Positions 25,696-34,734 of a stretch of DNA of 64,000 nt are shown in pieces. The notes beneath the pieces are model-generated. The model searched no databases, had not been told where the DNA came from, and was given only the letters and a program-made list of their open reading frames with translations. The position numbers and the translations under genes were made by a program. This DNA comes from Bacteroidota bacterium (GTDB lineage: Bacteria > Bacteroidota > Bacteroidia > Flavobacteriales > Weeksellaceae): assembly GCA_023461035.1 (NCBI GenBank), contig JAEWOD010000037.1, positions 13,541 through 77,540 on the forward strand. The letters are read 5' to 3'. Numbering within the stretch: the first letter of the stretch is position 1; each line of letters opens with the position of its first letter.

Positions 25696-26440
25696 GCAGA
25701 TAATTTTTCCGGTTTTGTTGATTTCTCAATTTTCCATCGGTCAACAATATGAGGAAACAATCGTTCCGCCGGAACCTGTTGAAGCCTATTACGAAGACTA
25801 TAATGCCCCCAACCCGACTCCTTCCAAAGAAGAAATAGGCGAAGTATATTTTGAAAAACGAAATTTAGATCCTGAATTTAAAGATAATTATAAAGGCAAA
25901 AAATATAATTATGACCGCGTGGTCAAAGAAAAGGAATATAAACCACCTTCCGGACCAATGTTCAATTTGCCGACAGGATTATTTCAGATTCTCATGTATG
26001 CTGTGTTGGGAGCAATTGTCCTTTTGGTGATTTATTTTATCATCAAAAATGCAGGCGGATTTTCATTTGGAAAAGAAGGAAAAAAAATCCGATTTGAAAC
26101 TTCAGATGAAAAATCATTGGAAGATGAAGAAAATATCGAAAACAATGATTTTCCTCATTTGATCCAAAAAGCCAAATCGGAAAACGATTTCCGTAAAGCA
26201 GTCCGGTATTATCATCTTTGGGTTTTACAAAAATTGGCTGACAATAAACTGATTGTTTGGAACAAAGACAAGACCGATTTTGATTATTATAAAGAATTAG
26301 GGCAGCATCTGATCAAAGAAGATTTTTCAAACGGCATGTATGTTTACGATTATACCTGGTATGGAAATTTCCAGTTGAGCGCCAACGAATTTTCAATCGC
26401 AGAACACATTTTTCAACGCACCTTAAATAAACTGAGATGA
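25682..26440 (+). CDS. DUF4129 domain protein
   Basis: This 252-residue protein has a signal sequence (MKNLKQIIFPVLLISQFSIGQQ), a Pro-rich periplasmic stretch (residues 25-90), one membrane helix (about 101-121) and a C-terminal cytoplasmic DUF4129 part with ENDFRKAVRYYHLWVLQKLAD and DYTWYGNFQLSANEF. It overlaps the SpoIIM-like gene by 14 bases and DUF4350 by four. This is a fixed position in the cluster; function unknown. Confidence 0.85.
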   Translation: MKNLKQIIFPVLLISQFSIGQQYEETIVPPEPVEAYYEDYNAPNPTPSKEEIGEVYFEKRNLDPEFKDNYKGKKYNYDRVVKEKEYKPPSGPMFNLPTGLFQILMYAVLGAIVLLVIYFIIKNAGGFSFGKEGKKIRFETSDEKSLEDEENIENNDFPHLIQKAKSENDFRKAVRYYHLWVLQKLADNKLIVWNKDKTDFDYYKELGQHLIKEDFSNGMYVYDYTWYGNFQLSANEFSIAEHIFQRTLNKLR

Positions 26441-27660
26441 AAAACGGATATATAAAATTTGCTGTTTTTCTGTTTTCATTTCTCTTATGGAGTTGTGGTG
26501 AAATACCGGTGAACTGGAGCCGGACGTTTGATTCAAAAGATACGATTCCATTTGGAACCTATATACTCCGTCAGGAATTGACAGAAATTTTTCCCGAATC
26601 CAAAGTGCGAAATATTTCTATGCCTACTTATGATCATTTTAAAGATATTCAATACGAATACAGAAGTGATCATTATTTTTTTATTTATGACAAACCACTT
26701 TGGGATGATGCCACTTGGGAAAAAATCCTCGAATATGTAAACAACGGTGGCTCTGCTTTTATTTCCCTTTCGGCTCCCAATCCTGTTTTGGAACAAAGTT
26801 TAGGAACGAAAACTTCCGAACTGTCATTTGATGTAAAATCTCCGGCGGTATCGCTTTCTGTAAAATTACCCGAAAAAGAACAGAAATACATTTTTGAAAA
26901 GGGAGTAAACACGGTTTATTTTTCTCAATTGAACGAAGAAACAACTGAAATTCTGGGATATTTGGAATATAAAGGTGAAAAACAACCCAATTTCGTAAAG
27001 GTTTATCATGGGGAAGGATATTTTTTATTGCACTGCGAACCGATTGCTTTCACCAATTATCATATGCTGAAAAAAAATCATGCTCAATATGTGACGGATG
27101 TTTTTTCATATTTAAGTCCTGAAAACATCATGTGGGACAACCACCGTTTATTCAGACGCCAATCCGGTGAACGAAACGATGGCGGGTTTTTTAACGGACT
27201 GAGTTTCATCATGAAGCACGAAGCGCTTCGCTGGGCATTTTTTTTATTGACCGTCATGGGAATCATGTATTTAATTTTCAATTCCAAACGCAGGCAGCGA
27301 GCGGTACCGATTGTGCTTCCTTATCCCAATTATACGTTGGATTTTGCCAAAACCCTTTCCGAATTATACCGTTACAATGCTGACCATACTGCCATGGTAC
27401 GATATAAAATCAATTATTTTTTGGAACAATTGCGTTTACATTATTATATTACATCCAAAGACACCGAAAAGGATTTTTCCGAAATCCTAAGTGCCAAATC
27501 GGGCGTATATTTTGAAACCTGTCGGAAATTGGTAGTAAAAATGGATATATTAAAAAGCAAAAATTATCTGGACAAAGAAGATTTTTTTTCATTACATACT
27601 TTAATCGAATCATTTAAACTGAAATCAAAAAATTATGGAAGAGATACCTCAAGAAAATAA
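26437..27660 (+). CDS. DUF4350 domain protein
   Basis: This 407-residue protein has an N-terminal hydrophobic segment ending LLWSCGE, a possible lipobox, then the DUF4350 core with DSKDTIPFGTYILRQELTEIFP, WEKILEYVNNGGSAFISLSAPN and YFLLHCEPIAFTNYHML, a membrane helix near residues 267-283 and a C-terminal cytoplasmic helical domain. The fold is thought to be GATase-like without catalytic residues. It precedes MoxR, which it overlaps by 26 bases. Confidence 0.82.
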   Translation: MKNGYIKFAVFLFSFLLWSCGEIPVNWSRTFDSKDTIPFGTYILRQELTEIFPESKVRNISMPTYDHFKDIQYEYRSDHYFFIYDKPLWDDATWEKILEYVNNGGSAFISLSAPNPVLEQSLGTKTSELSFDVKSPAVSLSVKLPEKEQKYIFEKGVNTVYFSQLNEETTEILGYLEYKGEKQPNFVKVYHGEGYFLLHCEPIAFTNYHMLKKNHAQYVTDVFSYLSPENIMWDNHRLFRRQSGERNDGGFFNGLSFIMKHEALRWAFFLLTVMGIMYLIFNSKRRQRAVPIVLPYPNYTLDFAKTLSELYRYNADHTAMVRYKINYFLEQLRLHYYITSKDTEKDFSEILSAKSGVYFETCRKLVVKMDILKSKNYLDKEDFFSLHTLIESFKLKSKNYGRDTSRK

Positions 27661-28693
27661 TTCCTCATACGAACCAAAATTCAATGAAAATCAACCCGAG
27701 ACCGAATCACAACACAGTTCGGGACTGGATTTTACCAACCGTATTGATTTGACAAAAATCCAAAAAGGAGTTGCGGAAATCCGTAACCAACTGGGGAAAG
27801 TAATCATAGGTCAGGAAGAATTCATCGAACTTTTGATGGTCAGCATTTTTGCCAATGGTCATGCGCTGATAGAAGGAGTTCCGGGCGTTGCGAAAACCAT
27901 CACCGCCAAATTACTGGCAAGAACCATGGATGTCGGTTTTAGCCGGATTCAGTTTACACCGGATCTGATGCCTTCAGATATTTTGGGAACTTCGGTTTTT
28001 GATATTAAAAAGAATGAATTCGAGTTCAAAAAAGGACCCGTTTTTTCCAATATCATCCTGATCGATGAAATCAACCGTGCACCTGCCAAAACACAAGCAG
28101 CTCTTTTTGAAGTGATGGCAGAACGACAAATCACTATGGACGGAATTTGTTATGAAATGGAACCGCCATTTTTGGTTTTTGCTACACAAAATCCGGTGGA
28201 ACAAGAAGGAACTTATCGACTACCGGAAGCCCAGTTAGACCGTTTTTTATTTAAAATCGAAGTGGGATATCCGTCGTTGGAAGAGGAAGTCAGCATCATC
28301 GAAGGAAACAATAGCCGTAAAAATGAAGACCCTACAAATTTGGTTTCATCGGTATTCAAAGCAGATGAAATTTCGGAATTTCAGCACATCATCCAGGATG
28401 TTTTGGTAGAGCCCAAATTGATTCGATATATAGCCGGCATCGTAAATACCACCCGAAATAATCCGTTTTTATTTTTGGGAGCCTCGCCGAGAGCTTCGAT
28501 TTCGATTTTAAATGCGGCAAAAGCGGTTGCAGCTGTCAGAGGACGGGATTTTGTGATTCCGGAAGATATCAAATTCGTAGCAGTTCCGGCATTGAAACAC
28601 CGAATAGTCGTTTCGCCCGAAAAAGAAATGGAAGGAATTTCATCCACTCAAATCATCAACCAAATAATCGAAAGCATAGAAATTCCGCGTTGA
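27635..28693 (+). CDS. MoxR family AAA+ ATPase
   Basis: This 352-residue AAA+ protein has a Walker A variant EGVPGVAKT, Walker B IILIDEINRAPAKTQAAL, sensor 1 FATQNPVEQEGTYRLPEAQLDRFLF and sensor 2 GASPRASISILNAAKA. MoxR proteins act as chaperones for partner proteins carrying von Willebrand-like or DUF58 domains. The N-terminal 35 residues are charged and poorly conserved. It is followed directly (4-base overlap) by the DUF58 partner gene. Confidence 0.93.
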   Translation: MEEIPQENNSSYEPKFNENQPETESQHSSGLDFTNRIDLTKIQKGVAEIRNQLGKVIIGQEEFIELLMVSIFANGHALIEGVPGVAKTITAKLLARTMDVGFSRIQFTPDLMPSDILGTSVFDIKKNEFEFKKGPVFSNIILIDEINRAPAKTQAALFEVMAERQITMDGICYEMEPPFLVFATQNPVEQEGTYRLPEAQLDRFLFKIEVGYPSLEEEVSIIEGNNSRKNEDPTNLVSSVFKADEISEFQHIIQDVLVEPKLIRYIAGIVNTTRNNPFLFLGASPRASISILNAAKAVAAVRGRDFVIPEDIKFVAVPALKHRIVVSPEKEMEGISSTQIINQIIESIEIPR

Positions 28694-30021
28694 TGAAGCC
28701 TTTCAAGCAAATATTTTTATATAAATCCTTTTTCTATTCCTTTCTTTTGGTGATAGTCGGATTTTGCTTTGGGTTTTATTTTCCGGTGATGATCCAGATT
28801 TCCCAATTGCTGTTATTTGCCGTTGTTTTGCTGACGTTAATCGATTTCGTCTTATTGTATCTGAATAAAACAGGGGTTTCCGGCAGGAGAATTCTGAAGG
28901 ATAAATTGTCCAATTTTGATAAAAATCCGGTGAAAATTGAATTGGAAAATCATTTTCCTTTCCGCATTAAATACACCGTTTTGGACGAAATTCCGGAGCA
29001 ATTTCAAATTTTTGATTTTAAACTAAAAGGTTTTCTTTCTTCCAAAAAAGAAATCGAATTGAATTATGATTTAATTCCTTCTGAAAGAGGTGTTTATAAA
29101 TTTGGGGATATCAATGTTTTTGTCTGTACACCTCTTGGATTTCTTCAAAGAAAAATTGTCCTGCATTCCTCCGGCCAGATTAAAGTATATCCGTCTTTTT
29201 TGCGTTTAAATCATTTTGATTTACAAAATTTTAAAGCACATGTCAACGAAATCGGGCAGAAGAAAATTCGCCGTATCGGTCACAGCATGGAATTTGAACA
29301 GATAAAAAATTATGTAAAAGGAGATGACTTCCGCACCATCAATTGGAAATCCACTGCCAAACATCAAAAACTAATGGTCAACCAATATGTGGATGAAAAA
29401 TCGCAACAGGTATATTGTGCGATAGATAAGGGCAGGATGATGAAAATGCCTTTTGATGGCAAGACTTTATTGGACTTTTCGATTAATTCCAGTTTAATTT
29501 TTAGCAATGTGGTTTTACAGAATCATGACAGAGCCGGTGTTTTTACGTTTTCCAATCAATTGGAAAATCTGGTAAAAGCGGAAAGAAGAACCAATCAACT
29601 GCATAAAATTTCGGAGACGCTGTATGGAATTCAGAGTAATTTTATGGAAAGCGATTTTGGGAAATTGTATAATTATATCAAATATAAAATCACCCAAAGA
29701 GGTTTGATTCTGCTGTTTACCAATTTTGAAAGTATGGATTCTCTTCACCGACAACTCCCCTATTTGTTAGGAATCAATAAAAATCATTTGCTTGTCGTTG
29801 TGTTTTTCAGGAATACGGAATTGGAAAATTTTCTTCAAAATCCGACAGAAAAAAATGATTTATACGAAAAAACATTGGTAGAAAAATTCATTTATGAAAA
29901 ACAACAAATCGTGTTAGAACTAAACAAACACGGTATCCAAACCGTTTTGACACGACCGGAAGATCTCACGGTCAATACGATAAACAAATACCTCGAAATA
30001 AAATCCCGAGGTATTATTTAG
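28690..30021 (+). CDS. DUF58 domain protein, MoxR partner
   Basis: This 443-residue protein has two N-terminal membrane helices (about 10-60), a beta-rich middle and the DUF58 core: IGHSMEFEQIKNYVKGDDFRTINWKSTAKHQKLMVNQY, a central strand with CAIDKGRMM, a MIDAS-like variant, and RGLILLFTNFESM. It is the normal partner of MoxR. Its end overlaps the convergent minus-strand HTH gene (30014) by eight bases, so there is no terminator between them. Confidence 0.88.
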   Translation: MMKPFKQIFLYKSFFYSFLLVIVGFCFGFYFPVMIQISQLLLFAVVLLTLIDFVLLYLNKTGVSGRRILKDKLSNFDKNPVKIELENHFPFRIKYTVLDEIPEQFQIFDFKLKGFLSSKKEIELNYDLIPSERGVYKFGDINVFVCTPLGFLQRKIVLHSSGQIKVYPSFLRLNHFDLQNFKAHVNEIGQKKIRRIGHSMEFEQIKNYVKGDDFRTINWKSTAKHQKLMVNQYVDEKSQQVYCAIDKGRMMKMPFDGKTLLDFSINSSLIFSNVVLQNHDRAGVFTFSNQLENLVKAERRTNQLHKISETLYGIQSNFMESDFGKLYNYIKYKITQRGLILLFTNFESMDSLHRQLPYLLGINKNHLLVVVFFRNTELENFLQNPTEKNDLYEKTLVEKFIYEKQQIVLELNKHGIQTVLTRPEDLTVNTINKYLEIKSRGII

Positions 30022-30349
30022 GTTCTGAAAATCTTCTTTTCCACGCCGTAACTGTATTTCGGCTGATGTTAAAGTGTTTTGCCAGCCGGGAGTTATTGAG
30101 CCCATGCATTTTTTGATAATGAAGAATTTCTAATATATCTGACTTCTCATAGGCTTTGAATTTTTGGTTGATCCGAAAACTTTCCTTTTGATTTTTGCCA
30201 AATATTCTTTCATTTAGCTCAATAACATCCAGCCGTGAAAAATTGTTTTTATTTAAAAAATCCTTTAAATCAATTGCCTTTTCCGGAAACTTTTTTTTAA
30301 TGATTTCTGTAAAGATTTTTTTATAATGAATTTGTGTTAATTTTTCCAT
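30014..30349 (-). CDS. HTH protein, second of a pair
   Basis: This 111-residue protein (from the ATG at 30349) has an N-terminal helical part with HYKKIFTEIIKKKFPEKAIDL and a C-terminal helix-turn-helix ILEILHYQKMHGLNN followed by SRLAKHFNISRNTVTAWKRRF. I recognise the pattern from Chryseobacterium-like genomes, where it follows a gene like 30321-30779 and is often annotated as transposase. No DDE catalytic residues or inverted repeats are visible, so a DNA-binding or regulatory role is more likely than transposition. Longer in-frame upstream reading to 30427 is possible but runs through the upstream gene. Overlaps that gene by 29 bases. Confidence 0.68.
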   Translation of the reverse strand: MEKLTQIHYKKIFTEIIKKKFPEKAIDLKDFLNKNNFSRLDVIELNERIFGKNQKESFRINQKFKAYEKSDILEILHYQKMHGLNNSRLAKHFNISRNTVTAWKRRFSEPK

Positions 30350-30779
30350 ATTTCGATATCCATTTGTACAAAGTTGTTTTTGGAATTCCGTATTCTTCAA
30401 TAATCTGTAATTTCGATTTTTCTCCATTGGCCAATTGTTCCAGAATAAAATCGATGATTTCTTTGGTATAAATATTTTTTCGAAAATTCGGAATTTTACT
30501 GTTTATAGTGGGTTTTCCGGAAGATGGCGGCGCATACAATATGAGATGCTGACTGTATATCCTAAAAAAATCATATTCGAGAAGTTTGCTTAATTTCAAC
30601 AGAATCTCCGCATCCAAACTTTTAGAATTATAAACGGCAAGAATATCCGACTTGTTACAATCCAAAAATTTACAAATTCGGTTTGAGTGAATTCCTTTTT
30701 CTTTCACTAACTCTTTTATATATTTTCCAATGTGAATGTTTTTATAATTCTTAAGCGAATTGGTTTGTTCTTTTAGCAT
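30321..30779 (-). CDS. XRE-like plus transposase-type HTH protein, first of a pair
   Basis: This 152-residue protein carries two HTH-like parts: residues 17-72, resembling an XRE repressor (HIGKYIKELVKEKGIHSNRI, then SLDAEILLKLSKLLEYDFF), and residues 105-148, an IS3-type HTH (IIDFILEQLANGEKSKLQII then IPKTTLYKWISKYGK), joined by a segment with SQHLILYAPPSSGKP. I recall this double-HTH form only from Flavobacteriales. It overlaps both neighbours by 29 bases. It lacks a nuclease or integrase domain. Function unknown. Confidence 0.7.
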   Translation of the reverse strand: MLKEQTNSLKNYKNIHIGKYIKELVKEKGIHSNRICKFLDCNKSDILAVYNSKSLDAEILLKLSKLLEYDFFRIYSQHLILYAPPSSGKPTINSKIPNFRKNIYTKEIIDFILEQLANGEKSKLQIIEEYGIPKTTLYKWISKYGKINTNSL

Positions 30780-31197
30780 TTTCCAGTGACTTTATCATTC
30801 TTATCATCAATTTCCAACTAAATCCTCTTATTTTAATTTTGGTTGTTCTTTCTTTTCCATTTTCATTTTTTTCAATTAAAAGCAAGTCATAATCAAATAA
30901 ATTTTCATTGAGCGAATACATTTTCAAATGTTCTTTCTGAATTTTTATCAATTCATTTTTCATGTTGTAAAATCGGAATGGATGAGTTTTTCTGATGATA
31001 ATAGAATGAAGGGAAGTTCTGTATTCAATTATTTCGATATGGATAAATAAAACACTCAATCCTAGGGACAATAATAAAGACAAGATTTTCATCTCCGCAC
31101 TGATAGAACCAATAAAACTGATACTGATCAGAACTACTAAAAAGGATATCAATCCCCATGTCAGGTAGTTCATACTTTTATAATTATTAATGATCAT
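30751..31197 (-). CDS. unknown membrane protein upstream of the HTH pair
   Basis: This 148-residue protein is not recognised. It has two hydrophobic helices (residues about 9-30 and 36-57), followed by a soluble part of short beta strands with RTSLHSIIIRKTHPFRFYNMKNEL, loosely like a membrane-anchored PH-like domain. It overlaps the first HTH gene by 29 bases. A second ATG at codon 9 is also a possible start. AT-rich; could belong with the HTH pair as a unit. Confidence 0.55.
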   Translation of the reverse strand: MIINNYKSMNYLTWGLISFLVVLISISFIGSISAEMKILSLLLSLGLSVLFIHIEIIEYRTSLHSIIIRKTHPFRFYNMKNELIKIQKEHLKMYSLNENLFDYDLLLIEKNENGKERTTKIKIRGFSWKLMIRMIKSLENAKRTNQFA

Positions 31198-31230
31198 AGA
31201 TAAAAGAATTAAGTTAAAAATTACATTAAG

Positions 31231-31275
31231 TTAAAAAACAGCAGAATGCACATTTTGAAATCAAGTGCATCCTGC
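31231..31275 (-). terminator. intrinsic terminator of the surface-protein operon
   Basis: On the minus strand, arms GCAGGATGCAC and GTGCATTCTGC (31265-31275 and 31241-31251) pair over 11 bases with one G-U, followed by a T run (31233-31238). It lies 29 bases after the stop of the 31304-31840 gene. Confidence 0.87.
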
Positions 31276-31303
31276 CAATACAAGGTTGGTTGAAATTTTG
31301 AAG

Positions 31304-31840
31304 TTATTTCCAATAACTCCAGTTAGCTCCGTCATATACAGCCAGCATAGCTGCTGCTGTATCATAAACAATCGTTCCGGCTATTACTCCCGGCATGGTT
31401 AGGTGCGGGTTGGCAACCTTTGGTAAAACCATGGCACGTGTGGTTGACTCCAATACTAAAACACCATCTTTGATGGATGTATCGTCTCCGATTATTACAC
31501 CTTGGCCCACATCGGGTCCTGCATTTATAAAAGGATGGGCAACTCCCGGTTCTTCGTTCTCGGTTAGGTTAGTCCAATTATCATTCAAACCTCCGTTTTT
31601 TTCTTCCAGTACTTTGACAGAATTGTTAGTTATATCAAAAAGCAGAGTACCTCCAACAGCCCCCGGTGCAGAATCAACAGAAGGAAGAATGATTCCTTTT
31701 GCCTCTGACCCGAACTCCAACAGAACACTATTATTGGTTACAGAAGATTTTCCTATTGCCACTTGTGCCAGCACTTCATTTGCCATAAATGAAGCATTTA
31801 AAATGACGGTTATTAAGAATATTTTTTTATTTAAATTCAT
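31304..31840 (-). CDS. small secreted protein with two surface repeat units
   Basis: This 178-residue protein has a signal peptide (MNLNKKIFLITVILNASFMANEVLAQ) and two related units: KGIILPSVDSAPGAVGGTLLFDITNNSVKV (about 48-77) and RAMVLPKVANPHLTMPGVIAGTIVYDTAAAMLAVYDGANW (about 137-176). The same unit forms the C-terminus of the upstream 921-residue adhesin (KGMVLTHM to WNC). I recall such proteins, with VAIGKSSVTNNSVLLEFG near the start, from Chryseobacterium relatives. It has no T9SS type A domain, so its export route is not certain. Encoded 42 bases after the adhesin gene. Confidence 0.72.
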   Translation of the reverse strand: MNLNKKIFLITVILNASFMANEVLAQVAIGKSSVTNNSVLLEFGSEAKGIILPSVDSAPGAVGGTLLFDITNNSVKVLEEKNGGLNDNWTNLTENEEPGVAHPFINAGPDVGQGVIIGDDTSIKDGVLVLESTTRAMVLPKVANPHLTMPGVIAGTIVYDTAAAMLAVYDGANWSYWK

Positions 31841-31882
31841 TTTTTTGTTTTTAGTTTCCTTGTTTTCAAACTTTCAATTTTG

Positions 31883-34648
31883 TTATTCTTCGTTACATCC
31901 TCTTTCGATACAGTTCCATCCGATACGGCCACCGTCTACTCCGGGAGATGTTCCACGGTACAATTGCAAACAACCCTCATCCGTATTGTAAATTACCATG
32001 CCTTCAAGAGCATCGAGATTGTCTCTTTGGGCTGTGGTCATATGTGTCAAAACCATTCCTTTTTTTGCTGCATCTAAAACCAAATATCCGTTTGGAACAG
32101 ATTCCGGCCAATTGGAGAATGTAGGCTTTTCTTTTGTCAGTACTCCTACTTTACTAAATCCCGCAGGTGCTCCGGTTGCTCCTAATTTCACACAAGGACA
32201 GGCAACGATATTCAATCCATAACCATTTCCTGAAATGCTTGTGACACCTATAACATTTTGAGTAGCTACTATAATGTTAGGCGCACCGTCATTCCATGCG
32301 ATGGTATTCAAAGAATTGCCATTGATAAGCTCGAGTGGAAATAAAATACCTCCAGAGGTTTTACTTCCAAAAAGAGAGATAGTACCAGAAGGACTAATGA
32401 TAACTCGAATCAATGGATTGTCTTCAGTACCCGTCATTTCCCATATATCGCCTTCTGTATTTGTCTCATACTCGTCACCATCTATAAAACGCACATTTAT
32501 CCCGGAAGTTCCGGAAGATTGAAACTCAATTTCCTGAGCAGCGATACTTGTTCCGTTAATCTCCATGTTAAATGAATTGTCCAATTCATATATGTCCAGT
32601 ACAAATCCATAGTTTGTCGGTGGCTGATTAAAAGTTTCGGTAACGGGCGATGGAGTATCACCCGGATATGTCCAGACGAAACTTTGCCCGGCAACCTGCT
32701 GTGTACATATATCATCACATTCGCTAAAAGTAGCATCATAAGCTGTACCGGCATTTTGTCCTCCATTAGCCAAAACCGGAATTCCGTTTTCATCTTCGGC
32801 TCCCATTATACTACCATCAGGATTTAACTGATTCTGATTTATATATCCGTCTCCTTCTATGGCATCCGGGCAACCGTCTCCGTCAGAATCAAGATCCAAT
32901 TCATTAGGAATTCCGTCTCCGTCCGTATCTACGAATATCGGATAGTCCTCACAAAGATTGTTAAATCGTATTCTCTGATCATTAAAACTACCACCTGTAG
33001 AAGCGGTGTAACCATAATAAACCAATTTATTGATTTCTGTCGATGGGATGTCGAAATATTCTTCACAGAATTCATCAAGTGAGCCGGGGTGTGTATAAGA
33101 ACCCCCATTTATCCCATTTACTGTGTAGGAAAGGGTTCGTGTCGAAGCATCCCAAATAATTTCTACATCATTCCAATTTCCATCTTCCAAATTCCCCAAA
33201 TCGGCAGCAGTTGTTAAGCTAACAAATGTTGAAAATTCACCGGAGGTAACGACAGAATCATCTGTATCCCAAATCATTCCATGATCATTTGGTATATCTT
33301 CTGAAGTCGCTCCATTTTCCCAAGTATCCATTTCGAGCGCAAGACCATTGAGTATACCTGCTGCTCCAATTCCCACCCCTACTGCACCTACGGCTAATGT
33401 TCCTGCCGGATCGTTATGAAAAACACATGCAATTCCATCTGCTCCCGAAGCATCCAAATTACCTAAATTAGCTTGAAACCGAATGACAAAGTTATCTGCA
33501 AAATTAATTTTCCCCAATGACCACATGGAACCACTTTGGTTTCCAACTGCTTCCGTAAGTCTTACTTCATTATCCGGCACGCCCGGAACATTGCTTACTG
33601 CATTTCCGGCAAGGGCAAAGAGATCATTTAAAATGGCATCATTCAGTCCTTTCTCTACGCAATCCGGGATTCCGTCATTATCCGAATCCAAGTCATCCAA
33701 ACCGGTAACCGTTATGCTGATAGTATTGGGATTTGAAGTTCCAGGTGAAGGTTGACCATCCAAAGTAAAGTTATCCTGTATAGTATAGGAAATTGTTGCA
33801 ATGCCTGTAAAACCGATAGCCGGAGTGAAAGTCAATTCACCCGTTGTGGGATTCACAGACCATGTTCCTTCTGTAGTAGTGATATTTCCTTGAACTCCGG
33901 GAGTGGAAGGATCCAAGTCTATACTATTTGAAACGACAGATTGACCAAGGTCATAATCCATTGCTCCATCCATAAGATCAACCAGAACCGGTTGATCAGT
34001 GGTTGTTGCGGTTTTATCCTCCGCAATGGGAATAGTATTTATTGCATTCAGAGAAACTGAAATGTTGACAGATTCATATGAAGATCCTACGACATTACTT
34101 CCCGGAAAAAGAGCAAATTGCATAGTAGCATTATTTGCTGTAAATCTTAATCTGTTAACTCCCCAAGCATTGTCCGTATCCCGATTTATCGTTGTAACGT
34201 TTACTCTAGGATAGGCTCCTACTTGAAATTCAAAAGCATCGATGTAATTAGGACTATAGGAAGGGGCTAATGATGATAATGAATAAGTAACTACTTCATA
34301 TTCTCTGCCGGATACTAATCCGGTAATGTTTGTCCCAACTGATTCTTCTGTTCCGGCGGAACCAATATCACGGATACTGATCCAATCTGTATGACCATTT
34401 GGCGGGAGTGGCAGAGGAGCAGATGTCCAAGTTGCTCCTCCTCCTGTAGTCCCACTGGCAGCTGCCGTATTTCGATTGGACATATCAGGTGTTCCTCCAA
34501 AATCAAACCAATTGGCAGGAGCACAGTCCCAACATGGCATTGGTTTGTTTCCTTCTAAATTGGTGGGAGAAATAGATTGTGCATTACTTATTTGAACAAA
34601 AAAGGTAAAAAATAGTAATCTAAGTATGTTTGGTAAATATTTTTTCAT
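31883..34648 (-). CDS. large secreted adhesin with L-type lectin domain
   Basis: This 921-residue protein has a signal peptide (about residues 1-23), an N-terminal beta-rich part, a segment near 208-316 with PVLVDLMDGAMDYD and GELTFTPAIGFTGIATISY, resembling cadherin-like or CshA fibril repeats, a calcium-type repeat DSDNDGIPD, a bacterial L-type lectin domain (about 335-560; GADGIACVFHNDP, LALEMDTWENG), a second DTDGDGIPNELDLDSDGDG calcium repeat, and a Cys-containing C-terminal unit (AAKKGMVLTHMTTAQRDNLDALEGMVIYNTDEGCLQLY). The layout points to a sugar-binding surface adhesin. The last unit matches those of the downstream small protein. Confidence 0.85.
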   Translation of the reverse strand: MKKYLPNILRLLFFTFFVQISNAQSISPTNLEGNKPMPCWDCAPANWFDFGGTPDMSNRNTAAASGTTGGGATWTSAPLPLPPNGHTDWISIRDIGSAGTEESVGTNITGLVSGREYEVVTYSLSSLAPSYSPNYIDAFEFQVGAYPRVNVTTINRDTDNAWGVNRLRFTANNATMQFALFPGSNVVGSSYESVNISVSLNAINTIPIAEDKTATTTDQPVLVDLMDGAMDYDLGQSVVSNSIDLDPSTPGVQGNITTTEGTWSVNPTTGELTFTPAIGFTGIATISYTIQDNFTLDGQPSPGTSNPNTISITVTGLDDLDSDNDGIPDCVEKGLNDAILNDLFALAGNAVSNVPGVPDNEVRLTEAVGNQSGSMWSLGKINFADNFVIRFQANLGNLDASGADGIACVFHNDPAGTLAVGAVGVGIGAAGILNGLALEMDTWENGATSEDIPNDHGMIWDTDDSVVTSGEFSTFVSLTTAADLGNLEDGNWNDVEIIWDASTRTLSYTVNGINGGSYTHPGSLDEFCEEYFDIPSTEINKLVYYGYTASTGGSFNDQRIRFNNLCEDYPIFVDTDGDGIPNELDLDSDGDGCPDAIEGDGYINQNQLNPDGSIMGAEDENGIPVLANGGQNAGTAYDATFSECDDICTQQVAGQSFVWTYPGDTPSPVTETFNQPPTNYGFVLDIYELDNSFNMEINGTSIAAQEIEFQSSGTSGINVRFIDGDEYETNTEGDIWEMTGTEDNPLIRVIISPSGTISLFGSKTSGGILFPLELINGNSLNTIAWNDGAPNIIVATQNVIGVTSISGNGYGLNIVACPCVKLGATGAPAGFSKVGVLTKEKPTFSNWPESVPNGYLVLDAAKKGMVLTHMTTAQRDNLDALEGMVIYNTDEGCLQLYRGTSPGVDGGRIGWNCIERGCNEE

Positions 34649-34734
34649 TAATAGATAATTTGACCTGTCTTAAAATAAATTTTGAGAGCTTATATCAATT
34701 GAAAGATCAAAAGAACCAAGCTGATTTTCAGAAG

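Noticed and set aside
30014..30779. Insertion sequence transposase genes
   Set aside because: Both proteins contain HTH parts only. No DDE or HUH catalytic motif, no flanking inverted repeats and no target duplication were seen.
31883..32100. Phage tail fibre origin of the adhesin C-terminus
   Set aside because: The unit has a TTAQRD-like string also found in phage-related proteins, but no phage genes are near and the same unit occurs in an ordinary secreted neighbour.
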